Part shown: in pieces, positions 37,920 to 46,892 of the stretch
Layout: the number at the start of each line of letters is the position of its first letter
How positions within the stretch are numbered: position 1 is the stretch's first letter
NCBI GenBank assembly: GCA_031181345.1
Contig: JAPSLC010000010.1
Span: forward strand, 1-64,000
Source of the DNA: Cupriavidus sp.
GTDB taxonomy: Bacteria; Pseudomonadota; Gammaproteobacteria; Burkholderiales; Burkholderiaceae
Direction of reading: 5' to 3'
DNA: 64,000 nucleotides
Translations under genes and position numbers: made by a program
The notes under the pieces: generated by a model
The model's database searches: none
What the model was told of the DNA's origin: nothing
The model's input: only the letters and a program-made list of their open reading frames with translations

Positions 37920-38056
37920 CGCTCTACGTAGCGAAGTTTGCCGACGCGGTGCACGTGCTTCACTGTTTTCAGAAGAAGACAGAGAAGACGAGCAAGCCGG
38001 ACCTGGACCTCGCCATCAGGCGTTATCGCGAACTGCTCAAGGAGCAAGGGCAATGA
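37919..38056 (+). pseudogene. 5'-truncated HigB/RelE-like toxin gene (Gp49 family)
   Basis: From codon 37919 the frame reads SLYVAKFADAVHVLHCFQKK, then TEKTSKPDLDLAIRRYRELLKEQGQ and TGA 38054-38056. This is the conserved C-terminal half of the phage Gp49-like (HigB-type) toxins. The family's N-terminal half, about 60 residues including the basic region and the beginning of the RelE fold, is missing, and an in-frame stop TAA lies at 37916-37918 inside the promoter. There is no start codon with a ribosome binding site. The coding part is fused almost directly to the promoter, as if an internal deletion removed the toxin's first half. It overlaps the antitoxin start as ATGA. Confidence 0.75.
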
Positions 38057-38334
38057 GCAAGAACCAGTATGCAAGCGTTTGGGACGCCATCGAAAACACG
38101 CCGGCCGAAGCGGAGAACATGAAGCTGCGCTCCGAGCTGATGATTGCGCTGAAGAACTACATCACCCGCAGCGAAATGAGCCAAGCCGAGGCGGCCCGGA
38201 TTTTCGGCGTTACCCAGCCGCGCATTTCGGACCTGATGCGCGGCAAGATCAATTTGTTCGGTCTCGATGCCCTGGTGAATATGGCAGCCGCGGCCGGTAT
38301 GCACGTGGAGATGCGCGTAGTCGAAAGTGCATGA
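38053..38334 (+). CDS. XRE-type antitoxin (HigA-like), solitary
   Basis: 93 residues. The helix-turn-helix MSQAEAARIFGVTQPRISDLMRGK lies in the middle of a HigA-like protein with the C-terminal segment LVNMAAAAGMHVEMRV. Cytoplasmic DNA-binding protein that should repress its own promoter through the palindrome at 37899-37918 and would neutralise a Gp49-type toxin. Its partner is truncated, so it is now a solitary antitoxin. The ATGA overlap with the toxin remnant shows the original operon order toxin-antitoxin. The intact frame suggests that it is still selected or that the deletion is recent. Confidence 0.87.
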   Translation: MSKNQYASVWDAIENTPAEAENMKLRSELMIALKNYITRSEMSQAEAARIFGVTQPRISDLMRGKINLFGLDALVNMAAAAGMHVEMRVVESA

Positions 38335-38359
38335 CGCAACGCCAAGGAGCAAGCCCACG

Positions 38360-39286
38360 ATGCGGGACCTGGATTTGACCAGCCTGCGCCTGTTTGTCGC
38401 GGTCTGCGAGACGCGCAATATGGCGCGGGCCGGGGAGCAGCAGCATATCGTTGCGTCGGCGATCAGCAAGCGGCTGGCGCAGCTCGAGGATACGGTCGGC
38501 GCGCAGTTGCTCGAGCGCCGTCGGCGGGGCGTGATTCCGACTCCCGCCGGCGAGATCCTGCTCGAGCATGCGCGGGCGATGCTGGCCGCGGCCGATCGGG
38601 TCGCGCGGGACATGGCGGACTATGGCTCCGGCATCAAGGGGCAGGTCAGGCTGCTGGCCACCGTGTCCTCGATGGCGGAGTCGCTGCCCGACGATATCGC
38701 GGGCTTCCTGCAGCAGCCCGAGCATCGCGATATCCGCGTCTCGGTCGAGGAGGGAGTGAGCCGCGAGGTCGTGCGTGCCGTGCGGGAAGGCTCCGCGCCG
38801 CTCGGCATCTGCTGGGATGCCGCCGATCTCGAAGGGCTCGCCACGCGCCCCTATCGCGCCGACCATCTGGCCGCGGTGGTGCCAGCCTCGCACCCGCTGG
38901 CCGAGGCAAACGCATGCGCGTTCGCCGATACGCTGGACTTCGACCATATCGGCCTGCCCGCGCAGACCGCGGTGCACACCATGCTGGCGCGCCACGCGGC
39001 CATCGTCGGCCGGCCGGTGACCTATCGCGCGGTGGTGTCGACCTTCGACGCCTCCCTGCGCTGCGTGCGCGCCGGGCTGGGCCTGGCGATCATGCCGCGC
39101 GAGGTGGTGGAACCGGTCGCCGCGAGTCTGGACGTGCGCGTGGTGCCGCTGACCGATGGCTGGGCGCATCGGCGCTTTGCCATCTGCTTCCGTGACGAGC
39201 AGAGCCTGTCGCCGGCCGCGCGCATGCTGGTGGCGCACCTCGAGCGGATGGCCGCGGTGGACGGGCAAGGCGCGCCGCAAGGCTGA
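38360..39286 (+). CDS. LysR-family regulator
   Basis: 308 residues from ATG 38360, with AAGGAG about 10 bases upstream. Winged helix RDLDLTSLRLFVAVCETRNMARAGEQQHIVASAISKRLAQLEDTVGAQLLER, then the LysR effector domain with SSMAESLPDDIAGFLQ and LRCVRAGLGLAIMPREVVEP. It precedes a TctC-type gene on the same strand with a 201-base gap, rather than being divergent from it. It probably senses a carboxylate handled by that binding protein; ligand unknown. Confidence 0.9.
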   Translation: MRDLDLTSLRLFVAVCETRNMARAGEQQHIVASAISKRLAQLEDTVGAQLLERRRRGVIPTPAGEILLEHARAMLAAADRVARDMADYGSGIKGQVRLLATVSSMAESLPDDIAGFLQQPEHRDIRVSVEEGVSREVVRAVREGSAPLGICWDAADLEGLATRPYRADHLAAVVPASHPLAEANACAFADTLDFDHIGLPAQTAVHTMLARHAAIVGRPVTYRAVVSTFDASLRCVRAGLGLAIMPREVVEPVAASLDVRVVPLTDGWAHRRFAICFRDEQSLSPAARMLVAHLERMAAVDGQGAPQG

Positions 39287-39487
39287 TCCGTCCCCGGAAC
39301 GGTCCAGCCACCAGCCGCAACGACGCTCCGCAGCAAGGACCGGCAGCAACGATCCGCATAAACCCGGCTTCCACTGACGCGTACGATGGCTTAAGCAATG
39401 GCAGATGGCGCCGAAGCGGTCGCTTGGCCGACACTACGGCGAGTTCGAGCCCTGGGTACGCAGGGCATTACATTCGGAGACATCGCC

Positions 39488-40504
39488 ATGGCTGTTCGTA
39501 TTGCGTCCGCCCATTCCCTTCGACCGTTCGCTTCGCTGCGCTGCCTGACCGTCGCGGCGCTCGGCCTGCTCGCCGCCGCAGGCGTGCAGGCGGCCGATCC
39601 CTTCCCGCACAAGCCCATCGCGCTGGTGGTGCCGTTCTCCGCCGGCGGTCCCACCGACGTGGTCGCGCGCAGCCTAGGGCAGGCCATGTCCAAGCACCTG
39701 GGCCAAAGCGTGGTGGTCGAGAACCGCACCGGCGCGGGCGGCACCATCGCGCCGGCCTATGTGGCCCGCGCCGAGCCCGACGGCTATACGCTGCTGATCC
39801 ACCACAACGGCATGGCGACCGCGCCGGCGCTGTACCGCAAACTGTCGTACGACCCGCTGAAGGACTTCGAGTACATCGGCCAGGTCGCCGACGTGCCGAT
39901 GACGCTGCTGGGCAAGAAGGACCTGCCGCCCAACAACACCGCCGAACTGGTCCGCTACGTGCAGCAGAACGAGTCCAGGATCAATCTGGCCAACGCCGGC
40001 CTCGGCGCGGTTTCGCAACTGTGCGGGCTGCTGTTCGAGCAGGCCACCAACGTCAAGCTGAACGTGATTCCCTTCCAGGGCACGGCGCCGGCGATGACCG
40101 CGCTGCTGGGCGGTCAGGTCGATGTGCTGTGCGACCAGACCACCGCCACGCTGCCGCAGATCGCCGCCAACAAGGTCAAGCTGTACGGTGTCACCACGCC
40201 CCAGCGGATCCGTGCGTTGCCCAATGCGCCGACCTTGCAGGAAGGCGGGCTCAAGGGCTTCGAGATGAAGGTGTGGCACGGCGTGTACGCGCCCAAGGGC
40301 ACGCCGGCGCCGGTGGTGGCGCGCTTGACCGCCGCGCTGCAGGCCGCGCTGAAGGACCCGGCGGTGGTCAAGCGTCTGGACGAGCTGGGCGCCGAGATCG
40401 TGCCGCCGGCCAAGCAGACGCCGGACGGGCTGAAGACCTGGCTCAAGGCCGAAAGCGACAAGTGGCAGCCGATGCTGCGCAAGGCCGGCGCGTTCGCAGA
40501 CTGA
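39488..40504 (+). CDS. TctC/Bug-family periplasmic solute-binding protein
   Basis: 338 residues from ATG 39488 with GGAGA upstream; the longer frame adds an implausible leader. Signal peptide core LTVAALGLLAAAGVQA is cleaved before ADPFP. Family motifs: PIALVVPFSAGGPTDVVARSLGQAMS, VVVENRTGAGGTIAPAYVARAEPDGYTLL, PFQGTAPAMTALLGGQVDVLCDQTTATLPQI and APTLQEGGLKGFEMKVWHG. No TctAB partner nearby. It follows a LysR gene and probably provides uptake or sensing of a small carboxylate. A 9-bp tandem array begins at its stop codon. Confidence 0.92.
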   Translation: MAVRIASAHSLRPFASLRCLTVAALGLLAAAGVQAADPFPHKPIALVVPFSAGGPTDVVARSLGQAMSKHLGQSVVVENRTGAGGTIAPAYVARAEPDGYTLLIHHNGMATAPALYRKLSYDPLKDFEYIGQVADVPMTLLGKKDLPPNNTAELVRYVQQNESRINLANAGLGAVSQLCGLLFEQATNVKLNVIPFQGTAPAMTALLGGQVDVLCDQTTATLPQIAANKVKLYGVTTPQRIRALPNAPTLQEGGLKGFEMKVWHGVYAPKGTPAPVVARLTAALQAALKDPAVVKRLDELGAEIVPPAKQTPDGLKTWLKAESDKWQPMLRKAGAFAD

Positions 40505-40545
40505 GCCGACTGAGCCGACTGCGCCGACTGCGCCCACTGAGCGGC
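40501..40545. repeat. 9-bp tandem array starting at the TctC stop codon
   Basis: Units CTGAGCCGA (40501-40509), CTGAGCCGA, CTGCGCCGA, CTGCGCCCA and a partial CTGAGCGGC. The first unit contains the stop codon TGA 40502-40504, so the array extends from the last codon into the intergenic space towards the convergent NTF2-like gene. Confidence 0.88.
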
Positions 40546-40582
40546 CAGCACCGCTCCATCCACGGGCAAAGGCGCCGCCGGC

Positions 40583-41032
40583 TCAGCGCCGCGGAACCTT
40601 GCCGGTCAGCGTCTCGCGGGCGGCCCCCAGCCGTTCGCCCATCGCCGCGCCCAGGGCCTGCAGCCCGCTCATCGGGCGCACCATCACCTCGAACTCCTCG
40701 ATCCGGCCTTCCTCGTCGAAGCGCAGCATGTCGATGCCCTTGAGCGCCTTGCCGTCGACCTCGGCGCTGAATTCCAGCACGACGCTGCTGCCGTCGCTGC
40801 TGGCGAAGGTGCGGTGATAGCGGAAGTTCTGGAACACCGTGTTGACGGTCTTGAGCACCAGCTTGATCGCGTCGCGGCCCGGGTAGGGCGTATGCGCGAC
40901 CGGCGAGCGGAACACGATCCGGTCCGACAGCAGCGGGTCCAGTTCCTCCATCGCATTGCGCTCCAGCAATTGATGCCAGGTCGCCAGCGTGCGGCGGGCA
41001 GCGTCGGACAAGGGCTGGTCGTCGATTTCCAT
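40583..41032 (-). CDS. NTF2-like (SnoaL-type) protein
   Basis: 149 residues. GAGGAG lies 7 bases upstream of the start. A helix (AARRTLATWHQLLERNAMEELDPLLSDRIVFRSP) followed by the beta-rich cone fold (VVLEFSAEVDGKALKGIDMLRFDEEGRIEEFEVMVRP) is typical of the NTF2/SnoaL superfamily. Members are isomerases, hydrolases, dehydratases or non-catalytic binding proteins; no catalytic assignment is possible. Two identical palindromes 78-132 bases upstream of its start (41110-41164) probably control it, the divergent PAS-GGDEF-EAL gene, or both. Confidence 0.8.
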   Translation of the reverse strand: MEIDDQPLSDAARRTLATWHQLLERNAMEELDPLLSDRIVFRSPVAHTPYPGRDAIKLVLKTVNTVFQNFRYHRTFASSDGSSVVLEFSAEVDGKALKGIDMLRFDEEGRIEEFEVMVRPMSGLQALGAAMGERLGAARETLTGKVPRR

Positions 41033-41109
41033 CAGGCTCTCCTCTTCGGGTCATGGTTACCGGTCGGCGCGGTGGCGGGCCCGATCCGTATGCCGGCGTG
41101 TTCGCGCTA

Positions 41110-41164
41110 TGCAACCAGTTGCAATGAGAATAGCAGTGCGCGTTACCGTGTGCAACCAGTTGCA
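41110..41164. promoter_or_regulatory. Two identical 14-bp palindromes, 41 bp apart
   Basis: TGCAACCAGTTGCA occurs at 41110-41123 and again at 41151-41164. Each is an inverted repeat TGCAAC-N2-GTTGCA. The spacing of 41 bases puts both on about the same face of the helix (four turns). They lie in the 337-base spacer between two divergent genes, which otherwise shows no gene. The form suits a TetR- or MarR-type repressor, but no such gene is adjacent. Confidence 0.65.
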
Positions 41165-41369
41165 TATGAAGCTAAGCTTCCTTGCCACGCGCTGGCGAAA
41201 CGCGACCGCCGTGGTCGTCCATGACGGGATTGCCGCTCATCGGGTGTCGGACTGCGGTGGATAGCAATGGGCGTCCCATGTGCGCTACAGTGCCGCCCAA
41301 TGGCGCCGGCACCGGCACTGTCATCCCCGCGCCGTGCCGTCCGTCCGCCATGCAACCTTCAACACGCCC

Positions 41370-44285
41370 ATGACTCCTCGCGCCGCGCCAGGCCGACAAG
41401 AAGCGCCATCGGAGGATGGCCGGCAACCGTTTGCGCTGTTTCGCGGCGACCGCGGCGCGGCCGCCCTGCAGGCGCTGCTCAACGCGCTGCCCCATCCCGT
41501 GCTGGTCAAGGACCGCGCGCATCGCTGGCTGTTGCTGAACGACCAGATGTGCGAGTTGATGGGTCACAGCCGCGACACCCTGATTGGCCGCACCGATCAC
41601 GACTTTCTGCCCAGGGAACAGGCCGACGGCTATTGGGCGGTCGACGATCAGGTGTTCGATACCGGCGAGGAGCGCGAGGTCGAGGAAGTCCTGACCGCCG
41701 CCGACGGCAACACGCGCGTGCTGGCCACCCGCAAGCGCCGTGTCATGCTGACGGGGCCCGACGGGGCACCGCTGCCGGTGGTGATCGCCTCGATCATCGA
41801 TATCACGGATATTCGCCGGGCCGAGAGCGCGCTGCGCGAGAGCGAAGAGCACTACCGCCATTCGGTCGAGCTCAATCCGCAGGTGCCTTGGACTGCCGAT
41901 GCGCAAGGCCTGGTGTCCGAGGCCGGGCCCCGCTGGGAGGAACTGACCGGCAGATCGGTGGAGCAGGGCAAGGGCACCGGCTGGGCCGAGCAGGTCCACC
42001 CCGACGATCTGGACGACACGCTGCGGCGCTGGCAGACCAGCGTCGACAGCGGTGCGCCGTTCGACAAGACCTTCCGCCTGCGCATGCGCAATGGCGAATA
42101 CCGCTGGTTCCGCTCGCGTGCGGCCCCGCGCCGGGACGGCGAGGGCCGCGTGGTGCGCTGGTACGGCACGCTGGAGGACATCGACGACCGCGTGCGGGTC
42201 GAGGCAGCGCTGCGCGAGAGCGAACGATTCAGCCGCAGCATCCTGGAAAACAGTCCCAACTGCATCCGCGTGCTCGATCTCGAAGGGCGCGTGCTGTACG
42301 CCAACGCGACCGCTTATCGCTTGCTCGAGATCGAGCCCGATGAAGCGGTGCTCGGCGAGCGCTGGATCGATCTGCTGCCGCAAGCTTGCCGCGCCGACGC
42401 CCGCGAGGCGATGGACGCCGCGCGGGCCGGCAGCATCGGCAGCTTCACGATCCGCCGCCACACCCGCAGCGGCGCCGTGCAGTGGCTCGATACCGTGACG
42501 GCGTCGATCCCAGGCGAGCAGGGCCGGCCGGCGCGCCTGCTGGCGATCTCGCTCGACGCCACCGAGGCGCGGCAGGCGCGCGAGGCGGCCGACCGCGCGC
42601 AGCGCGAGGCGCAGCAGCTGGCGCAGCGGCTGTCCGCGGTGCTCGAGAGCACCATGGACAGCGTGATCGTGATCGACCGCGACTGGCGCCTGACCTACTT
42701 CAACGGCAACGCCGCCCGCGCCTTGCAGGAGCGCACCCCGGCGATCGGCCGCAGCCTGTGGGACATGTTTCCGGAGGAGGCCGACGGCGTGTTCGCGCGG
42801 CACTACCGGCGCGCGCTGGACGAACAGGTGCCGGTGGCCTTCGAGGAATATTTGCCGCCGCTGGCGATCTGGCTCGAGGTGCACGCCTATCCGACGCCCG
42901 AGGGCCTGTCGATCTTCTTCCGCAACATCACCGAACGCCGCCGCGCCGAGCAGGAGCGCCTGGCCGCGCAACAGCGCCTGGCCTACCTGAGCCGGCACGA
43001 CGCCCTGACCGGTACGCCGAACCGCGTCGCCTTGCGCGAGCATCTGGAGCTGCTGCTGCGCGAGCGCGGCCGCGCCGCCTTGCATTGCCTCGATCTGAGC
43101 GGCTTCAAGGGCGTCAACGATACCTTTGGCCATGCGGTCGGCGACGCCGTGCTGCGCCAGGTCGCCGACCGGCTGCGCAGTTGCCTGACCGAGGCCGATA
43201 CCGTTGCGCGGCTGGGCAGCGACGAATTCGTCGTGGTGCAGATTCCCGTGACCGATGGCGAGCAGGCGGCGGCCCTGGCGCGTCGCATCCAGGGGTGTCT
43301 GTCCGAACCGTTCACCATCGACGGACATACCGTCACTATTGGCGCGAGCGTCGGCATTGCGCTCGCGCCGGAACACGGCGACCGGCCCGACGATCTGCTG
43401 CGTGCCGCCGATATCGCGCTCGACCATGCCAAGCGCGAGGGCGCCTCGAGCGTGCTCGCCTTCCACGCCGACATGGACGCGCAGCTGCGCGCCCGCGTGG
43501 CGATCAAGCGCGATCTGCACCAGGCGCTCGCCGACGGACAGTTGCTGCTGCACTATCAGCCGGTGTACGACCTGCGCTCGGGAGAGATCCGCTCCTTCGA
43601 GGCGCTGCTGCGCTGGCAGCATCCCGAGCGCGGCATGATCCCGCCGGCCGAGTTCGTGCCGATGGCGGAGGAAACCGGCCTGATCGTGCCGATCGGCGCA
43701 TGGGTGTTGCGCGAGGCGAGCCGGCAGGCGGCGGCATGGCCCCAGGCGGTGTCGGTGGCCGTCAACCTGTCGCCGCTGCAGTTTCGTGATCCCGCGCTGG
43801 TCGAGACGGTGCGGGACGCGCTGCGCGAAGCCGGACTGTCGCCCGCGCGGCTGCAGCTGGAGATCACCGAGTCGGTGCTGCTGCAGGAGAGCCAGTCGAA
43901 CCTGTCGACGCTGCAGGCGCTGCGCGATATCGGCGTGCGCATCGCGATGGACGACTTCGGCACCGGCTATTCGTCGCTGGGCTATCTGCGCAGTTTTGCC
44001 TTCGACAAGATCAAGCTCGATCGTTCCTTCGTCACCGATGTGCATGGCGGCCACGAGGGCCGCGCGATCCTGCATGCGGTGGCCAGCCTCGGCGCGGCAT
44101 TCAAGCTCGTCACCACCGCCGAGGGCATCGAGACCGAGAGCCAGCTCGCCGCGGTGCGCGAGGAGGGCTATGACGAGGGGCAGGGCTACCTGTTCAGTCC
44201 GCCGGTGCCGGCGGCGCAGGCCCTTCGCCTGCTCGAGCGCGGCGCCAGCGAGCATATCGCCGGGCGACCGGCTTCGTCAGGTTGA
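41370..44285 (+). CDS. Multi-PAS GGDEF-EAL protein
   Basis: 971 residues from ATG 41370; an upstream in-frame GTG at 41280 is less likely. Four PAS-type domains occupy about residues 30-540 (LLNALPHPVLVKDRAHRWLLLNDQM; YRHSVELNPQVPWTADAQG; SRSILENSPNCIRVLDLEG; AVLESTMDSVIVIDRDWRL). A GGDEF-like domain (about 555-710) follows, in which the signature reads RLGSDEFVV, i.e. GSDEF, and the start motif is DALTGTPNR. The EAL domain (about 725-960) keeps FEALLRWQHP, VNLSPLQF, LEITE, MDDFGTGYSSLGYL, IKLDRSFV and TAEGIET with GQGYLFSPP. Its c-di-GMP phosphodiesterase looks intact while cyclase activity is doubtful. No membrane segments: a cytoplasmic redox, light or ligand sensor. Convergent with the next gene, four bases apart. 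Confidence 0.93.
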   Translation: MTPRAAPGRQEAPSEDGRQPFALFRGDRGAAALQALLNALPHPVLVKDRAHRWLLLNDQMCELMGHSRDTLIGRTDHDFLPREQADGYWAVDDQVFDTGEEREVEEVLTAADGNTRVLATRKRRVMLTGPDGAPLPVVIASIIDITDIRRAESALRESEEHYRHSVELNPQVPWTADAQGLVSEAGPRWEELTGRSVEQGKGTGWAEQVHPDDLDDTLRRWQTSVDSGAPFDKTFRLRMRNGEYRWFRSRAAPRRDGEGRVVRWYGTLEDIDDRVRVEAALRESERFSRSILENSPNCIRVLDLEGRVLYANATAYRLLEIEPDEAVLGERWIDLLPQACRADAREAMDAARAGSIGSFTIRRHTRSGAVQWLDTVTASIPGEQGRPARLLAISLDATEARQAREAADRAQREAQQLAQRLSAVLESTMDSVIVIDRDWRLTYFNGNAARALQERTPAIGRSLWDMFPEEADGVFARHYRRALDEQVPVAFEEYLPPLAIWLEVHAYPTPEGLSIFFRNITERRRAEQERLAAQQRLAYLSRHDALTGTPNRVALREHLELLLRERGRAALHCLDLSGFKGVNDTFGHAVGDAVLRQVADRLRSCLTEADTVARLGSDEFVVVQIPVTDGEQAAALARRIQGCLSEPFTIDGHTVTIGASVGIALAPEHGDRPDDLLRAADIALDHAKREGASSVLAFHADMDAQLRARVAIKRDLHQALADGQLLLHYQPVYDLRSGEIRSFEALLRWQHPERGMIPPAEFVPMAEETGLIVPIGAWVLREASRQAAAWPQAVSVAVNLSPLQFRDPALVETVRDALREAGLSPARLQLEITESVLLQESQSNLSTLQALRDIGVRIAMDDFGTGYSSLGYLRSFAFDKIKLDRSFVTDVHGGHEGRAILHAVASLGAAFKLVTTAEGIETESQLAAVREEGYDEGQGYLFSPPVPAAQALRLLERGASEHIAGRPASSG

Positions 44286-44289
44286 GGGC

Positions 44290-45507
44290 TCACGCCAACG
44301 CATGCCGGCCCGCGGCGATCAGGATCGCATCGTCCTGCGGCGTATGCACGCGGCTGCAGAGCACGTCACGGTAATGGCGCTCCAGCGGGTTGTTGCGACG
44401 GAGTCCATGATTGCCGGCCAGTTGCAGCGCCAGCTCGACCGCGCGGATCGCATTGCCGGTCACGGTGAACTTCAACAGCCCGCTGTCGCCGAATGACGGA
44501 GGCTGGCCGGCATCGACGCGCCTGGTCGCGTCGTCGAGCAGCGCCCGATTCGCCTGCAGCAACGCGGCGATCTCCCCGGTGGTCTGCTGCACACGGGGCA
44601 GCGTAGCGAGCGGCGCGCCCAGGCTTGCCGGCGCACGGGTGCGGACGAACTCGCGAATCCAGTCGAAGCCGGCGCGCGCGACCGCATCGTAGAGGCTGCC
44701 GAGCAGCACCACCATCCATGCCTGCTGATCGGCGTTGGCGTCGGCATCGACCTGGCTGGCGCTCGCCGGCGCCCATTGTTCAGGCAGCCGGATGTCCACC
44801 GCGAATTCCGGTGGGATCCACACATCGTCCAGCACCGTCTCGTGGCTGCCCGAAGCGCGCAGCCCCAGGTGATTCCAGTTCTCGATCACGCGAATGCCGC
44901 GTACCGGATCGACCGGCCCCGGCACCAGGAACACGCCGACGCGCGGTTGCGGCTCGTCGGTGCGCGCCCAGACCGCCAGCCAGCGCAGGGCCGGGATGCC
45001 GGTGCAATAGAGCTTGCGCCCATGCAGGCGCCAGCCGTCCGCGGTGCGCGTCGCCACCGTGCCCGGCAGTCCGCCACGCGAAGGCGAACCCAGTTCGGGC
45101 TCGACGCGCAGGGCGTTGATCAGCGCGCCCTCGGACACGGCGCTGTCGAACACCTGTTGCGCGACCGCTGACGGCCAACGCTTGTCGTCGCGCGCGATGG
45201 CGCGGTGCTGCAGATAGGTCATCGTCAGCACCAGCGCCGTGGCGGCATCGCCGGCCGCCACGGCCGCGACGACGCGGCGTGCCTGCGCCAGGTTAGCGCC
45301 GCCACCGCCATGGGCTTGCGGCACGACCTGCGCGATCAGGCCATGGCGATGCAGCAGCGCGAAGTTGTCGTGCGCGAAGCTGCCATCGGCATCGTGCCGC
45401 GCGGCGGTCGATGCGAAGGCGGCACGCAAGGTGTCGAGCGTGTTGTCGAGCATGCGGTCGAGATGCAGCTCGCTGTTCGGCAGCCGGCGCAAGGTGGAAG
45501 AAGGCAT
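44290..45507 (-). CDS. Acyl-CoA-dehydrogenase-like flavoprotein (SfnB/DszC-type monooxygenase candidate)
   Basis: 405 residues with the ACAD fold: N-terminal helical domain, middle beta domain (GLPGTVATRTADGWRLHGRKLYCTGIPALRWLAVWART), LRASGSHETVLDDVWIP, and a C-terminal helical bundle. The catalytic glutamate of true acyl-CoA dehydrogenases is not obvious. Relatives in sulfur-scavenging clusters (SfnB, DszC) are FMN-dependent monooxygenases. It is divergent from an LLM flavin monooxygenase and a sulfonate-type ABC transporter, which favours a role in organosulfur oxidation. A free-standing flavin reductase is not in the window. Confidence 0.8.
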   Translation of the reverse strand: MPSSTLRRLPNSELHLDRMLDNTLDTLRAAFASTAARHDADGSFAHDNFALLHRHGLIAQVVPQAHGGGGANLAQARRVVAAVAAGDAATALVLTMTYLQHRAIARDDKRWPSAVAQQVFDSAVSEGALINALRVEPELGSPSRGGLPGTVATRTADGWRLHGRKLYCTGIPALRWLAVWARTDEPQPRVGVFLVPGPVDPVRGIRVIENWNHLGLRASGSHETVLDDVWIPPEFAVDIRLPEQWAPASASQVDADANADQQAWMVVLLGSLYDAVARAGFDWIREFVRTRAPASLGAPLATLPRVQQTTGEIAALLQANRALLDDATRRVDAGQPPSFGDSGLLKFTVTGNAIRAVELALQLAGNHGLRRNNPLERHYRDVLCSRVHTPQDDAILIAAGRHALA

Positions 45508-45687
45508 GGCGGTGTTCCCTGTGCAAATTCGGATCGGCGCCTAGCGTAACGCCGCGATGCCGCTTCGATGAACGATGCAAATCGAATATGGAGTGTCGTT
45601 TTTATTCGTTCGGCCGCGCGCGGGTTTGCCTTACGGTTGTCGCCAGATTCCGCCGCCGTGGCTGCGGCGGGCGACACAGGAGAACCC

Positions 45688-46809
45688 ATGAGCGTCGACA
45701 TCATCGGCATGATCCAGAGCCAGAAGCAATCGGAGATCCATCCACCCAGCGGGCCCGTCGTCGATCGCGACTATGTGCGGGCCTTCGCGCAGGCGCACGA
45801 GCAGGCCGGCTTCGACCGCATCCTGGTGCCGCATCATTCCACCGGGCCGTCGGCCACGCTGACGATCTCGTATGCGGCCGCGGTGACCGAGCGGATCCAC
45901 TTCATGCTGGCGCATCGGCCCGGCTTCACCTCGCCGACGCTGGCCGCACGGCAGATCGCGACGCTGGACCAGTTCAGCGGCGGCCGGCTCGGCGTGCATG
46001 TCATCTCGGGCGGCTCGGACGACGAGCAGAAGCGCGATGGCGACTATCTCGATCACGACGAGCGCTATGCACGCACCGACGAATATCTCGGCATCCTGCG
46101 CCGCATCTGGACCGAGCCCGCGCCCTTCGATCACGAAGGCCGCTACTACCGCTTCCAGCGAGGATTTTCCGAAGTGAAGCCGGCCCAGCAGCCGCACGTG
46201 CCGATCTACTTCGGCGGCGCCTCGGCACCAGCCATCGAGGTCGCCGGCAAGCACGCCGACGTCTATGCGCTGTGGGGCGAATCGCTGGACCAGGTCCGCG
46301 AGCTGACCACGCGCGTACGCGCCGAGGCCGCGCGTCACGACCGAGAGGTCCGCTTCTCGGTGTCGTTCCGTCCCGTATTGGCGGACACCGAGCAGAAGGC
46401 GTGGGAGCGAGCGGACCGCATTCTGGAACGCACCCGCGCGCTGCGCGTGCAGCAGGGCTACAGCCGCGGCGGGCCGCAGCAGAGCGAGGGCGCGCGCCGG
46501 CTGCTGGCCGCCGCGGAGCAGGGCGACCGCGTCGATTCCCGGCTGTGGACCGCGATCGCGCGCGAGACCGGCGGGCGGTCCAATTCGACCGGCCTGGTTG
46601 GCACGCCGGAACAGGTCGCGCACGCGCTGCTGGACTACTACGAACTGGGGGTCACCACCTTCCTGATCCGCGGCTTCGATCCGCTCGACGATGCGATCGA
46701 CTACGGCCGCGAGCTGATTCCACGCCTGCGCGCGCTGGTGGCAGAACGGGATGCGCAGCGGCAGCGACAAGGACAACAACAACAGCCGGGGCAACTGCAA
46801 GCGGCATGA
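45688..46809 (+). CDS. LLM-class FMN-dependent monooxygenase (alkanesulfonate-monooxygenase-like)
   Basis: 373 residues from ATG 45688, AGGAG upstream. TIM-barrel bacterial-luciferase fold with SsuD-like features: AHEQAGFDRILVPHHST, HFMLAHRPGFTSPTLAARQIATLDQFSGGRLGVHVISGGSD, DEYLGILRRIW and PIYFGGASAPAIEVAGKHADVYALWGE. SsuD uses reduced FMN and oxygen to cleave sulfonates to sulfite and an aldehyde. The C-terminal 20 residues are glutamine/arginine-rich low complexity (QRQRQGQQQQPGQ). It heads an operon with substrate-binding protein, permease and ATPase. No ssuE reductase is present, so reduced flavin must come from elsewhere. Confidence 0.88.
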   Translation: MSVDIIGMIQSQKQSEIHPPSGPVVDRDYVRAFAQAHEQAGFDRILVPHHSTGPSATLTISYAAAVTERIHFMLAHRPGFTSPTLAARQIATLDQFSGGRLGVHVISGGSDDEQKRDGDYLDHDERYARTDEYLGILRRIWTEPAPFDHEGRYYRFQRGFSEVKPAQQPHVPIYFGGASAPAIEVAGKHADVYALWGESLDQVRELTTRVRAEAARHDREVRFSVSFRPVLADTEQKAWERADRILERTRALRVQQGYSRGGPQQSEGARRLLAAAEQGDRVDSRLWTAIARETGGRSNSTGLVGTPEQVAHALLDYYELGVTTFLIRGFDPLDDAIDYGRELIPRLRALVAERDAQRQRQGQQQQPGQLQAA

Positions 46810-46892
46810 GCCTGGCCGCCGCGCCGGCGACACGCACTCGGACATATCGAGACGAAACCAACAACACATCGAACCACGGGAGCCGTATCACC

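Noticed and set aside
41172..44255. A 1027-codon minus-strand frame antisense to the PAS-GGDEF-EAL gene
   Set aside because: Same shadow composition, no domain; the plus-strand gene is complete.
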